From assembly GCA_964476185.1 (NCBI GenBank), contig CAYYZO010000005.1, forward strand, positions 27,493-91,492: 64,000 nt of DNA. The letters are read 5' to 3'. The notes under the pieces were generated by a model. That model was given only the letters and a program-made list of their open reading frames with translations. It did not search any database and was not told where the DNA came from. The position numbers were made by a program, and so were the translations under genes. Positions 8,027 through 16,526 of this stretch are shown piece by piece (the stretch's first letter is position 1; each line of letters starts with the position of its first letter). Source of the stretch: DATNBU01 sp964476185 (GTDB lineage: Bacteria > Desulfobacterota > Binatia > UBA1149 > CAITLU01).

Positions 8027-8179
8027 CTACAACGTCCCGCTCGCCACGTAGCGGATCGCGATCATCGCCAGGATCGTGGCTGCCGGGACTCCGGCGAGCA
8101 GCGTCGCGGCCGAGGACAGCATCTCGGCGAACGGGACCTCGTCCTGGTCGACGACGTTCCCCGGAAAACGACTGCTCAC
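8027..8179 (-). CDS. 50-residue single-pass membrane protein
   Basis: Short gene starting at GTG (8177-8179), preceded by the strong ribosome binding site AAGGAGG (8187-8193). The product begins VSSRFPGNVVDQDEVPFAEM and ends in one hydrophobic helix with sequence GVPAATILAMIAIRYVASG. Its start overlaps the TGA of the TetR gene (GTGA), which indicates translational coupling, and an intrinsic terminator follows. I recognise no family. The acidic N-terminal half followed by a single helix suggests an inner-membrane peptide, perhaps a small regulator or subunit. The strong ribosome binding site inside the end of tetR and the clean operon structure argue that it is real. Confidence 0.65.
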   Translation of the reverse strand: MSSRFPGNVVDQDEVPFAEMLSSAATLLAGVPAATILAMIAIRYVASGTL

Positions 8180-8946
8180 AACGCAACCTCCTTCGTATCG
8201 ATCGCCGCTGGCGAAACGCTTCGCGACGGCTTGCGCATCGTCGGCATGGAGGACCTCTCCGGCCGCTTCGGTGGCATCGCGATCCCCTCGAAGCAGAACG
8301 CGACGACCTGCTCCGACCAGTCCTCGATCCAGCCCGGACGCTCGTCGCCGCTCCCGAGCAGGCGCGCGGCCAGCGTGCGCGACTCGAGCCAGCACGACGA
8401 CGCGCCGAGGATCTGGAAGAACGTGGTCTCGAACGGCGCCGGCCTGACGGCTCCTTCGTCGACCGCCCGGCGATAAACGCGTTCGATCGTCTCGAGGACC
8501 GGCTTCAGGTGCTTCGACGCGAGCCACTCGTCCTGGCCGGCGGCGATGCCGCCCTCGTCGCGCAGCAACCGGCACGCCGCGCGGTTCCCGGCGAGGAACA
8601 CGACGAGACGACGAATCATGAGACGCAACGCTTCGCGGCCGTCGAGATCGCGGCCGTCGACCGCCGCGCCTTCGACCGCCGCGGCCCAGTTCGCGCAGAA
8701 GACCGCGACGGCCTCGCGCCACAGGTTCGCTTTCGAGCCGAAGTGGTACAGCACGAGCGGCGCCGTCACGCCGACCCGGCGCGCGATGGCCGCGAGCGAG
8801 GCCTCCTGGAAGCCCTTGCCGGCGAACTCCTCGAGCGCGGCCTCGAGGATCCGGTCGCGAACCCCGTGCCGGGCGCCCCCGGGCGGCCTCGAAGGCTGCG
8901 GGGAACTGCCGGCAAGCGCGCGTTCGACGACGGGGACGGACTCCAT
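8176..8946 (-). CDS. TetR-family transcriptional regulator
   Basis: The N-terminal helix-turn-helix is clear: RDRILEAALEEFAGKGF, ASLAAIARRVGVTAPLVLYHFGSKANLWREAV, the standard TetR DNA-binding segment. The C-terminal ligand/dimer domain (PFETTFFQILGASSCW) is not assignable to a ligand class. I start at ATG 8944-8946 (256 residues). A further 17 codons are open to ATG 8995-8997, but that segment contains a consensus-like sigma-54 promoter (8958-8974), which makes the shorter start more likely. Neither start has a good ribosome binding site, so a leaderless message is possible. It is coupled to the small membrane protein downstream and divergent from an NtrC-type activator. Confidence 0.85.
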   Translation of the reverse strand: MESVPVVERALAGSSPQPSRPPGGARHGVRDRILEAALEEFAGKGFQEASLAAIARRVGVTAPLVLYHFGSKANLWREAVAVFCANWAAAVEGAAVDGRDLDGREALRLMIRRLVVFLAGNRAACRLLRDEGGIAAGQDEWLASKHLKPVLETIERVYRRAVDEGAVRPAPFETTFFQILGASSCWLESRTLAARLLGSGDERPGWIEDWSEQVVAFCFEGIAMPPKRPERSSMPTMRKPSRSVSPAAIDTKEVAL

Positions 8947-8957
8947 GCCGAGAATCG

Positions 8958-8974
8958 AGCAACGCTCGTGCCAG
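8958..8974 (-). promoter_or_regulatory. Sigma-54 (-24/-12) promoter
   Basis: Read on the minus strand the sequence is CTGGCACGAGCGTTGCT, which fits every fixed position of the sigma-54 consensus YTGGCACGRNNNTTGCW with the required GG-N10-GC spacing. Transcription would start near 8947, just before the TetR start codon, and run through the small membrane protein to the terminator at 7862-7895. The divergent neighbour (9273-10712) encodes an NtrC-type activator with the GAFTGA loop needed to open sigma-54 promoters, which strongly supports the call. Confidence 0.7.
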
Positions 8975-9047
8975 ACACTTCTTTCAAGAATTTCCATGCG
9001 TTAGCCTGATCCGGCGGTGCCCGCGACCGCGGCAGATCACCGATCCG

Positions 9048-9063
9048 GTGGTCAAATGACCAC
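9048..9063. promoter_or_regulatory. Palindrome, candidate upstream activator or TetR operator
   Basis: GTGGTCA-AA-TGACCAC is a perfect 7-2-7 inverted repeat centred about 108 bases upstream of the predicted sigma-54 start site, a normal distance for an enhancer-binding protein. It also lies 210 bases before the activator's own gene. It could be bound by the NtrC-type activator or by the TetR protein. Confidence 0.5.
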
Positions 9064-9114
9064 TTCCGCGCGAAAACTCGCCGGGCAGGCGCATCCCGGC
9101 GACGGGCCTCCCGG

Positions 9115-9142
9115 CGATTCCCGTCGAAGCGCCGGGGAATCG
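9115..9142. promoter_or_regulatory. Inverted repeat CGATTCCC/GGGAATCG
   Basis: Two perfect eight-base arms (9115-9122 and 9135-9142) flank a 12-base spacer, so the half-sites lie on the same helix face about two turns apart. It is in the same divergent intergenic region as the candidate enhancer and is a possible second regulator site, or a hairpin in the leader of the activator message. Confidence 0.35.
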
Positions 9143-9272
9143 ACAGCGAGGGCTCGAGCGGATCGGTCGCGGACGACGGCGAGGGAATGGACGTGGCCGC
9201 AGGCGGCCCCGGCCCGCGAGGCCGGACGACGGGTGGTCGTCCGGGCCGGGGGCGGCAGGCAGGAAGAACGAC

Positions 9273-10712
9273 ATGGCCGACATCGTACTGGTCGAAGACG
9301 AGGACGTGCTCAGACGCTACCTGGCCGGCACGCTGGAGCGGCTCGGGCACACCGTGCGCGCGGCCGAAACGGCCGAGGACGGGCTGCGCTTCATCGAGGA
9401 AGGAGAGCCGGACATCGTCCTCAGCGACTACCGGCTGCCGGGCATGACCGGCTACGAGCTGTTGCGCGCCGTCAAGGAAGCGTCACCCGGCGTCCCGTTC
9501 GTGCTGCTGACCGCGCACGGCACCGTCGAGGACGCAGTCGCCGCGATGCGGGCGGGCGCGAGCGACTACCTGACCAAGCCGGTGAACCTGCAGGAGCTCG
9601 GCGTCGTCCTCGACCGCTGCGTCGCGAGCAAGGGGCTGCGCAACGAGCTCGACTATTATCGTCGTCGCGACCTCGCGCCCGGCGCCGCGCCCGGCGACGA
9701 CGCCGGCGGCGGCCTCGGACTCGTCGGGGAGTCGGAACAGATCCGCGCGCTTCGAGAGCTCGTGCTGCGGCTGGCGTCCCACGAGAAGCGCGGCGGCGGC
9801 GGGCCGACCGTGCTGATCACCGGCGAGACCGGCACCGGCAAGGGGCTGGTCGCGCGCGCGCTGCACCGCGCGGCGCCGCGCCACGACGCGCCGTTCATCG
9901 AGGTGAACTGCGCGGCGCTGCCCGACCACCTGCTCGAAGCCGAGTTGATGGGCTACGAACGCGGCGCCTTCACCGGCGCCGTGCGCTCGAAACCGGGTCT
10001 GTTCGAAGCCGCCGAGGGCGGCACGATCTTCCTCGACGAGATCGGCCGCATGAGCCTCGACCTCCAGGCCAAGCTGTTGAAAGTCATCGACGAGCGGACG
10101 CTGCGCCGGCTTGGAAGCACGCGCGACCGCCTGCTGCGCTGCTCGGTGATCACGGCGACCCACCTCGACCTCGAAGCCTCGGCGCGGGGCGGCGCGTTCC
10201 TGCCCGACCTGTACCACCGCATCAACGTGTTCCGCATCCAGTCGCTTCCGCTTCGGGAGCGTCGCGAGGACATCCTGCTTCTCGCGAACCACTACCTCGC
10301 GCGCCACGCGGCCGAGTACGGGGTCGCCACGCCGGAGCTGACGGATCGCGCGAAGAAGGCGCTGCTCGAGTACGCGTGGCCCGGCAACGTGCGCGAACTC
10401 GCACACGCGATGGAGCGCGCGGTGGTGCTCTGCCGGGGCGACGCGATCGACACGGCCGACCTCAGCCTGCTCGCCTTCGACGACGCCGGGGCGCCGGCCG
10501 GCGCGGCCGCCTCGACGGCGACTGGCATCCGCTGCCTCGCGGACTTCCGGCTCGATTTCTCCGAAGGCCCGATCTCGCTGGAAGAGATCGAGCAGTCGGC
10601 GCTCCGGCAGGCGTTCGAGCACGCGGAGGGCAACCGCACCGTCGCGGCGCGGCTGCTCGACCTGTCGAAGGACACGCTGCGCTATCGGCTCGAGAAGTTC
10701 CAGATCGGCTGA
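9273..10712 (+). CDS. NtrC-family sigma-54-dependent response regulator
   Basis: A 479-residue three-domain activator. The receiver domain (about 1-118) has acidic residues in VEDED, phospho-acceptor D52 (LSDYRLPG), T80 and K102. The AAA+ domain has Walker A GETGTGKG (184-191), the sigma-54 contact loop GAFTGA (231-236), Walker B TIFLDEIG (251-258) and the YAWPGNVREL motif. The C terminus is a Fis-type helix-turn-helix (about 440-475: GNRTVAARLLDLSKDTLRYRLEKF). AGGAAG precedes the ATG. No histidine kinase is adjacent, so its partner is elsewhere. Likely targets include the divergent sigma-54 promoter at 8958-8974. Confidence 0.93.
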   Translation: MADIVLVEDEDVLRRYLAGTLERLGHTVRAAETAEDGLRFIEEGEPDIVLSDYRLPGMTGYELLRAVKEASPGVPFVLLTAHGTVEDAVAAMRAGASDYLTKPVNLQELGVVLDRCVASKGLRNELDYYRRRDLAPGAAPGDDAGGGLGLVGESEQIRALRELVLRLASHEKRGGGGPTVLITGETGTGKGLVARALHRAAPRHDAPFIEVNCAALPDHLLEAELMGYERGAFTGAVRSKPGLFEAAEGGTIFLDEIGRMSLDLQAKLLKVIDERTLRRLGSTRDRLLRCSVITATHLDLEASARGGAFLPDLYHRINVFRIQSLPLRERREDILLLANHYLARHAAEYGVATPELTDRAKKALLEYAWPGNVRELAHAMERAVVLCRGDAIDTADLSLLAFDDAGAPAGAAASTATGIRCLADFRLDFSEGPISLEEIEQSALRQAFEHAEGNRTVAARLLDLSKDTLRYRLEKFQIG

Positions 10713-10736
10713 GAGGCCGCCGGAACGCCCGCGCGC

Positions 10737-11621
10737 TCAGCTTCGCACGCAGTAGAGCAGCTGACGGTAGGGCCGCCGCAGCGGCACCGACAGCAGGTCC
10801 ACGACCTCGGCGCCGGCCAGCACGAAACGGCTCGCCGGTTCGCTGAGCCAGCGGCCGAGGTGCGCGCGGTGCGTCGCCATGTGCTCGATCCGGAATCCCC
10901 GGCGGTCGAGCAGCGTCGCGAGGGTGCGCGCCGTGAAGTAGTGGTTGTGGCGCTTGTCGTAGAGCAGCTCGAGCGGCGCGCGCAACCGGCCCAGCGAGAG
11001 CCTCCACGCCAGGTCCGCGACCACGTTGAACAGGCTCGCGGCGTCGATGGTGAACACGACGAGAACGCCGTCCGGCGCGAGCAGGTCGCGGGCCCGGTCG
11101 AGCACCGCCGCCGGATCGCTCGTGTGCTCGAGCACGTCCCACATCGTGATCGCGTCGAACGCGCGCCCCTGGAAGTCGATGCGTTCGAAATCGCCCACGA
11201 GCACCTCGGCCCCGCTGCGCGCGGCCGCGCGCGCGGCGAGTTCGGGGGACAACTCGACGCCGACCGCGTCCCAGCCGTTGCGTCGCGCCCGTTCGAGGAA
11301 GCCGCCCGAGCCGGCGCCGACGTCCAGCAGCGAGCCCGCCTCCTCGACGTGCATGGTCGCGCGGCGGCGCCCGAGCCGGACCAGCGCCTCGCGGAAGATC
11401 GCGACCTCCGGCCCCTCGCGGACCTCCGCGAAATAGTCGCCCTCGATGTAGCCGGGGTCGCGGTAGTAGCCTTCCATCTCCGCGGCCGTCGGCAACGGAT
11501 CGCGCTGCAGGGCGCCGCAACCGTCGCAGCGGACGACGTCGAACGGCTTCAGGCGATAGACCGCCCGGCGCGGCGCGGCGCCGCCGCAGACCGGGCACGC
11601 GCCCGCGGCGTCAGTCGTCAT
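10737..11621 (-). CDS. SAM-dependent methyltransferase with N-terminal zinc ribbon
   Basis: The 294-residue product begins with two CxxC pairs (C9/C12 in CPVCG and C32/C35 in CDGCG), a zinc-ribbon-like head. A class I methyltransferase domain follows, with motif I LLDVGAGSGGF (about 98-108), an acidic residue after VGVEL, and ITMWDVLEHTSDP, as in Methyltransf_11/23 families. The layout resembles sugar or lipid C-/O-methyltransferases of surface glycan clusters. It is the last gene of a three-gene operon; its start overlaps the DUF2304 gene by 11 bases. Substrate unknown. A similar zinc-ribbon methyltransferase occurs at 43357-44301. Confidence 0.85.
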   Translation of the reverse strand: MTTDAAGACPVCGGAAPRRAVYRLKPFDVVRCDGCGALQRDPLPTAAEMEGYYRDPGYIEGDYFAEVREGPEVAIFREALVRLGRRRATMHVEEAGSLLDVGAGSGGFLERARRNGWDAVGVELSPELAARAAARSGAEVLVGDFERIDFQGRAFDAITMWDVLEHTSDPAAVLDRARDLLAPDGVLVVFTIDAASLFNVVADLAWRLSLGRLRAPLELLYDKRHNHYFTARTLATLLDRRGFRIEHMATHRAHLGRWLSEPASRFVLAGAEVVDLLSVPLRRPYRQLLYCVRS

Positions 11622-12000
11622 CGTCGCCGAGTCGGGCGCGCAGCATCGCGATCTCCTGCGCGAGTCGCGCGACCTGGCGTCCCAGCCGGGTCAGCACGAC
11701 CGCGTAGGTCAGCGAGATCGCGAGCAGGAACAGCAACGCGAAGAAGAACACCGTCGAGCTCGGCGTCCACGCGCCGATCAACCGCGTCATCGCGTGCAGG
11801 AGGTCGAGGTGGACGGCCAGCACGAGCACGACGGCCGCGCAGGTCAGCCAGATCGGCGTCAGGCTTTCGGAAAGCCGCCGCCGCCGCACGGCCTCGAACA
11901 CGCCGAAGAACAGCGCGAGGCCGACGACCAGCGCGACGATGCGCACCGCCGTCGTGTCGGCGTCGGCGAGCAGCAGTGCGCGGAGCTGCTCCTCGGTCAT
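11611..12000 (-). CDS. DUF2304 membrane protein
   Basis: The 129-residue protein has three hydrophobic helices (VRIVALVVGLALFFGVFEAV, LTPIWLTCAAVVLVLAVHL and VFFFALLFLLAISLTYAVVL) followed by a short charged coiled tail (RLAQEIAMLRARLGDDDD). This is the DUF2304 pattern, small membrane proteins that commonly sit beside dolichol-phosphate-mannose-synthase-like GT2 enzymes, as here. It overlaps the glycosyltransferase gene by four bases and the methyltransferase by 11. Probably a membrane anchor or partner for the GT2 enzyme; inferred from context. Confidence 0.8.
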   Translation of the reverse strand: MTEEQLRALLLADADTTAVRIVALVVGLALFFGVFEAVRRRRLSESLTPIWLTCAAVVLVLAVHLDLLHAMTRLIGAWTPSSTVFFFALLFLLAISLTYAVVLTRLGRQVARLAQEIAMLRARLGDDDD

Positions 12001-12737
12001 GCCGCCTCCGGGCGCGCCGCCGGCTTGCGGGGACGCGGCGCGACGGGGCGCAGCGCGTTCATGATCACGCAGAGGGTCATCTTGTAGACGTAGTAGAGCA
12101 CGCGCGGGCCGGAGTGCATCGACGGCGAACCGCTCTCCACGCGCATGTGCACCGGCACGTCCACGATCCGGAAGCCGCTGCGGGCGGCGAGCACGAGGAT
12201 GTCCGCGTCCGGGTAATCGAGCGGGAAGACCTCGGTGGAGTAGAGCTCGAGCACGTCCCGTCCGAGCGCCTGCAGGCCGGAGGTCGGGTCGGCCAGCTCG
12301 ACGCCGCTCAAGGCGCGGACGAGGAAGCGGAACCAGGAGCTGCCGAGACGGCGCAGCGCGGGCATCGGGTAGGTGGACCCCGCGTGAAAGCGGCTGCCGA
12401 CGACGAGGTCGGCGCGCCCCTCGAGGATCGGCGCCGCGAGCGCGGCGACGTCGTCGGGATCGTGCTGGCCGTCCGCGTCGAGCTGCACGGCCAGGTCGTA
12501 GCCGCCTCGCAACGCATACAGGTAGCCGGTCTGCAGCGCGGCGCCGTATCGGATGTTGAACGGGTGCGAGACCACCCTCGCGCCTGCGGCGCGCGCGAGA
12601 TCCGCGGTGCCGTCGGTCGAGCCGTCGTCGACCACGAGCACGTCGAAGTCCGGCGCCGAGGCGCGACAGCTCGCCACGACGTCCGCGATCGATCGGGCCT
12701 CGTTCCAGGCCGGCAGGATCAGGAGCTTCCGGGGCAT
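11997..12737 (-). CDS. Family 2 glycosyltransferase, dolichol-phosphate-mannose-synthase-like
   Basis: The 246-residue GT-A enzyme has ILPAWNEARSI at the N terminus, VVDDGSTDGTADLA for nucleotide binding, the metal-binding DADGQHDP (DxD), and GSRFHAGS. There are no transmembrane segments after the catalytic domain, unlike GtrB-type enzymes; the adjacent DUF2304 protein may supply membrane contact. It probably transfers a sugar from a nucleotide donor to a polyprenyl phosphate. First gene of the operon GT2-DUF2304-methyltransferase, divergent from the sulfatase-fold gene. Confidence 0.9.
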   Translation of the reverse strand: MPRKLLILPAWNEARSIADVVASCRASAPDFDVLVVDDGSTDGTADLARAAGARVVSHPFNIRYGAALQTGYLYALRGGYDLAVQLDADGQHDPDDVAALAAPILEGRADLVVGSRFHAGSTYPMPALRRLGSSWFRFLVRALSGVELADPTSGLQALGRDVLELYSTEVFPLDYPDADILVLAARSGFRIVDVPVHMRVESGSPSMHSGPRVLYYVYKMTLCVIMNALRPVAPRPRKPAARPEAA

Positions 12738-12907
12738 CCGCGCGAAGATACCATCAGGCCCGAGCCTTTTCCCAACGTCGCCGCGATGCGTGTCGCCGCT
12801 TCGCCGTTCCGCGCGAACCGTCTCGTGCCCCGGTTGGCCGGTTGCCGCGCGCCGGACCGGCCACCGGGCGAATCGCGCGCCGCGGGCCGCGCACGTATAC
12901 TCCGGCG

Positions 12908-14368
12908 ATGCCCGCCGCTCCCCGGTCCCGCAAGGCGAAGCTCGCCGTGCTCGCCTGCCTGGCCGCGACGGCGGCCTTCGCCGCCGCGTGCCGTGGCGGC
13001 GACCGGCCGCGCAACGTCGTCCTGGTCTCGGTCGACACGCTTCGAGCCGACCGCCTGGGAGCCTACGGCGCCCCGCGAAGGACCACCCCGCACCTCGATC
13101 GCTGGTTCGACCCGCAGCACGCGCGCGTCTACCGGCGCTCGTGGTCGACGGAAGCCTCCACCACGCCGAGCATCCTCAGCATGCTGACAGGGCTGCTGCC
13201 GCAGCAGCACCGCGTGCGCATGCTCGTGCAACTCGTGCCGCCCGAACTCGAGTTGCTGCCGGAAATGCTGCCGGAGGAATGGCAGACGGCCGGGTTCGTC
13301 TCGAACATGATGCTGACCACCGAAGCCAGCGGGCTCGGCGCGCACTTCGACCACTACGACGACTTCGTCGACGAGCGGGAGCGCCACCGCGGCGACACGT
13401 TCGAGCGCAACGCCGCGCGCACGACCGACGCCGTGCTCGACTGGCTCGCGGCCGGCGCGAAGGCCGCCGCGTCGCCGCCGCAAGGATCGACCGCGGCGCG
13501 CGACCCCGAGCGGCCCCTGTTCCTGTGGGTCCACTACATGGACCCGCACGGACCGTACCACGCGCCCGACGACTGGAAGCGCACGTTCACGCACCCCTCC
13601 CCGCTGCCGATCGACGTCTCGCGGATCCTCGAGTACCAGCGCGAGCCCGGCGTCACCGACGGCCTCGCGTACGTGGACGCCTACGACGAGGAAGTCGCCT
13701 ACACCGATTCCGAGATCGGCCGCCTGCTCGAGGGGCTCGACCGGGTGCTCGACCTCGACGAGACGCTCGTCGTCTTCACGGCCGACCACGGCGAGGCCCT
13801 CCTCGAGCACGAGTTCTGGTTCCGCCACGCCGTGCAGGTCTACGAGGAGATGGTCCGCGTGCCGCTGATGCTGCGCGGCCCCGGCGTGGTTCCAGGGGCG
13901 AGCGAACTCGTGACGAGCGGCACCGACGTCGCTCCGACCGTGCTCGCCGCGCTCGGCCTGCCCGCACGCGCGGCGGCTCCGGCCGTCGACCTTCGCAGCG
14001 GCAAGGGCCTTTCCGCGGACCGCATCGTCTACACCGAAGCCTCGCTGAGTTCCCGGGACGGCGGCGACCAGTGGCGCGCCGCGATCCAGGGGACCTCGAA
14101 GTGGGTGATCGGCGTTCGCAAGGGCGACTGCGAATCGAAGACGCGGCGCTACGACCTCGCGAAGGATCCGCTCGAACTCACGATCAAGAAATGGAGCGGC
14201 GACGGCGATGCGCCGCAGTCGCTGCTGCGCCTGTGCCGCGAGGATCCGGACCCCGCCGGCATCCCGCAGCACTGGGCGTTCGGCAAGAGCCTGGCCGGAC
14301 CGAAGGCGCCGCCGATGAGCGGCGAGGACCAGCTGAGGAGCCTGAAGGCACTCGGCTACGCGGAGTGA
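12908..14368 (+). CDS. Sulfatase-superfamily hydrolase or transferase, probable lipoprotein
   Basis: The 486-residue protein starts with a basic and hydrophobic leader ending AAFAAAC28, a plausible but non-ideal lipobox. Metal-site motifs of the alkaline phosphatase/sulfatase fold are present: VLVSVDTLRADRLG and VVFTADHGEAL. In place of the classic CxPSR formylglycine motif it has T85-T86-P87-S88-I89 before LSMLTGLLPQQH, so there is no Cys or Ser to convert to formylglycine. Thr85 would be the nucleophile, as in phosphoethanolamine or phosphoglycerol transferases. Sulfatase activity is therefore doubtful. It lies 10 bases before the YfhO-like gene and is probably in one operon with it. Confidence 0.85.
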   Translation: MPAAPRSRKAKLAVLACLAATAAFAAACRGGDRPRNVVLVSVDTLRADRLGAYGAPRRTTPHLDRWFDPQHARVYRRSWSTEASTTPSILSMLTGLLPQQHRVRMLVQLVPPELELLPEMLPEEWQTAGFVSNMMLTTEASGLGAHFDHYDDFVDERERHRGDTFERNAARTTDAVLDWLAAGAKAAASPPQGSTAARDPERPLFLWVHYMDPHGPYHAPDDWKRTFTHPSPLPIDVSRILEYQREPGVTDGLAYVDAYDEEVAYTDSEIGRLLEGLDRVLDLDETLVVFTADHGEALLEHEFWFRHAVQVYEEMVRVPLMLRGPGVVPGASELVTSGTDVAPTVLAALGLPARAAAPAVDLRSGKGLSADRIVYTEASLSSRDGGDQWRAAIQGTSKWVIGVRKGDCESKTRRYDLAKDPLELTIKKWSGDGDAPQSLLRLCREDPDPAGIPQHWAFGKSLAGPKAPPMSGEDQLRSLKALGYAE

Positions 14369-14378
14369 CGCGCGCGCG

Positions 14379-16526
14379 ATGATCGAGCGCCCCCTCTCCC
14401 GGTTCGCGCCGGTCGCGGTAGCAGTCGCGGGCCTCGTCGCGGCGATCCTGTGGGTGCACGCGCCGTCCCTCCTCGGCCCCCGGCGCCTGACCGCGCACCA
14501 CGACAACCTCGACGGCGCGGCGCCTCTTCGCCTCGAGGCCGCGCGACAGTGGAAGAGCGGACGGCTCCCGCTCTGGAATCCGTACAAGCGCGCCGGCATG
14601 CCGCTGCTCGCCGACACCACGGCCGGCGCGATCTATCCCGGCAACGCGCCGTTCCTGTTCGTGCAGGAGGGCGACAGCGCGGGAACAGGACCGACGGCCT
14701 TCCGTGCGATGGACGCGGTCGCCGCGCTGCACGCGGTGCTCGCCGGCCTGTTCACGTTCGCGTTCCTGCGCGCGCTCGGCGCGGGAGCCGCCGCCGCCGC
14801 GCTGGGCGGGCTCGTCTACGCGTGCAGCGGCGCGATGACCTGGTTCGCCGCGTGGTACATCCAGATCCAGAACTCGATCGCGTGGCTGCCGCTGATCCTG
14901 CTCGCGGTGCATCGCGCCGCGACTTCCGACGGCCGCTCGACCGGATGGATCGCGACCGGCGGCGCGGCGGTCGCGCTGCAGTTCTTCGCCGGGTTCCCCG
15001 AGACCAGCTTCTACAGCGGCGTGATCGCGATCGCGTACGCGCTGTCGCTCGTCCGCCGCGAGCAGCCGTGGCGGCCGCTGCTCGGCGTCGCGGGCATCTA
15101 CCTCGCGGGGCTCTCGCTGGCTGCCGTGCAACTCGTTCCGTCCATCGAGCTGCAGTCGCTCTCGCGGCGGCCGGCCGGGCTTCCGCTCGAGGTCTTCCAG
15201 TCGCTGCCGGCGTCGGCGTCGATGGTCCTGTCGTGGTTCGCGGCGCCGGCGGACTCCGGTTTCGCGTTCCCGCCGGCGGCCGCGTACCACTTCGGCGCGG
15301 CCGCGGTCGTCGCGGCCGCGGCCGGCCTCGTCGCGCGAGCGCGCGCGAACGTGTTCTTCGCCGCGCTGCTGGCCGTCGGCTACCTGCTCGCGGTGGGCTC
15401 CGCGACGCCCGTGAACGGCTGGCTGCACGCGCTGCCGGGCTTCGGCGCGTTCCGGCATCCGTTCAAGCACTTGTTCGAGCTCTCGTTCGCGATGGCCGTG
15501 CTCGCCGGGCTCGGGGCCGACCGGTTGCTGCGCCGGCGTGCGGACGCGCGCTGGCCGCTCGTGGTGGTGGCGCTCGCGATCGCGGCGACGGCGACGAGCC
15601 TGCGCTCGAGCCACGCGGTGCTCGCCGCGGCCAACCCGCCGCAGGTCGACACGTCGGGCGCGCGCCCGGGAATCGCGGACCGCGTCGAGCCCGGCTGGCG
15701 CGTGCTCACGCCGCGCCAGTGGTTCCAGAAGCGCGATCCCGCGTTCCTGCTCGGCGACTACCCGAGCCGCTACCGTGTCCCGGCGCTGCACGGCGCCGGC
15801 CCGTACCTGTGGGCCCCGCTCGCCCAGGCGACCGGCATGATCGAGGAGGAAACCACGTTCCGGCGCGGCCTGTTCGGCGCGAGCGACCGCACGCTCGCGG
15901 TGCTCTCCACGCGCTACGTCGTGCAGTCGAGGCAGGACGGGGCATTCGTCCCGAAGCTCGATCCCTCGGTATGGCACGAGGTCGCGACCGACGGCGACGC
16001 CAGGCTGGTCGAGCGACGCGACGCCCTGTCGCGCGTCCGCGTCGTCGGCGACGTTCGATGCGCCGCCGCCCCGGACATCGCGGCAGCGCTCCGCCCCGGC
16101 CCCGAGGATCCGCGCGAGGTCGCGATCGTCGACTGCGAGGAAGCAGGTCCGCCCGCGCGACCGCTTCACGCAGCGGCCTCGGTCCCGGTGTCGATCGTGG
16201 ACGAAGACGCTGGCCGCCTCACGCTGGACACGGCCGTCCCCGAGGACGGCACGGCGTTCGTCGTGCTGTCGCAGGCCGACTTTCCCGGCTGGACGGCCGC
16301 ATGCGGCGACCGGGAGCTGCGCATGCGCCGCGTGGACGGACTCGTGCAGGGTATCGAAGTCCCGGGCGGCACTTCGCGGGTGGACGTCGCCTACCGCCCG
16401 CGTTCGTTCCTGGCGGGCGCGGTGGTCAGCGCAGCCGCGGCGACCCTGCTCGGCCTGCTGCTCCTGCGCCGGGCGCGCCGGCCCGCCGGCGTCAGCCCCT
16501 CGCCGCGCGGGGCAGTCGCACCGTAA
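14379..16526 (+). CDS. YfhO-like multi-pass membrane protein
   Basis: A 715-residue protein with about 11 or more membrane helices in residues 10-400, then a long non-cytoplasmic domain, and a last helix (FLAGAVVSAAAATLLGLLLL) near the C terminus. Features such as HHDNLDG after helix one, PLWNPYKRAGMPLLAD, and the C-terminal QADFPGWTAACGDRELRM followed by DVAYRPRSFLAGA match the YfhO family (GT-C-like fold, implicated in glycolipid or teichoic acid modification in Firmicutes). It follows the sulfatase-fold gene closely and overlaps the convergent kinase gene by 35 bases. The exact reaction is unknown. Confidence 0.8.
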   Translation: MIERPLSRFAPVAVAVAGLVAAILWVHAPSLLGPRRLTAHHDNLDGAAPLRLEAARQWKSGRLPLWNPYKRAGMPLLADTTAGAIYPGNAPFLFVQEGDSAGTGPTAFRAMDAVAALHAVLAGLFTFAFLRALGAGAAAAALGGLVYACSGAMTWFAAWYIQIQNSIAWLPLILLAVHRAATSDGRSTGWIATGGAAVALQFFAGFPETSFYSGVIAIAYALSLVRREQPWRPLLGVAGIYLAGLSLAAVQLVPSIELQSLSRRPAGLPLEVFQSLPASASMVLSWFAAPADSGFAFPPAAAYHFGAAAVVAAAAGLVARARANVFFAALLAVGYLLAVGSATPVNGWLHALPGFGAFRHPFKHLFELSFAMAVLAGLGADRLLRRRADARWPLVVVALAIAATATSLRSSHAVLAAANPPQVDTSGARPGIADRVEPGWRVLTPRQWFQKRDPAFLLGDYPSRYRVPALHGAGPYLWAPLAQATGMIEEETTFRRGLFGASDRTLAVLSTRYVVQSRQDGAFVPKLDPSVWHEVATDGDARLVERRDALSRVRVVGDVRCAAAPDIAAALRPGPEDPREVAIVDCEEAGPPARPLHAAASVPVSIVDEDAGRLTLDTAVPEDGTAFVVLSQADFPGWTAACGDRELRMRRVDGLVQGIEVPGGTSRVDVAYRPRSFLAGAVVSAAAATLLGLLLLRRARRPAGVSPSPRGAVAP

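Noticed and set aside
12719..14620. 633-codon minus-strand frame opposite the sulfatase-fold gene
   Set aside because: Long shadow frame typical of high-GC DNA; the plus frame carries all conserved motifs.
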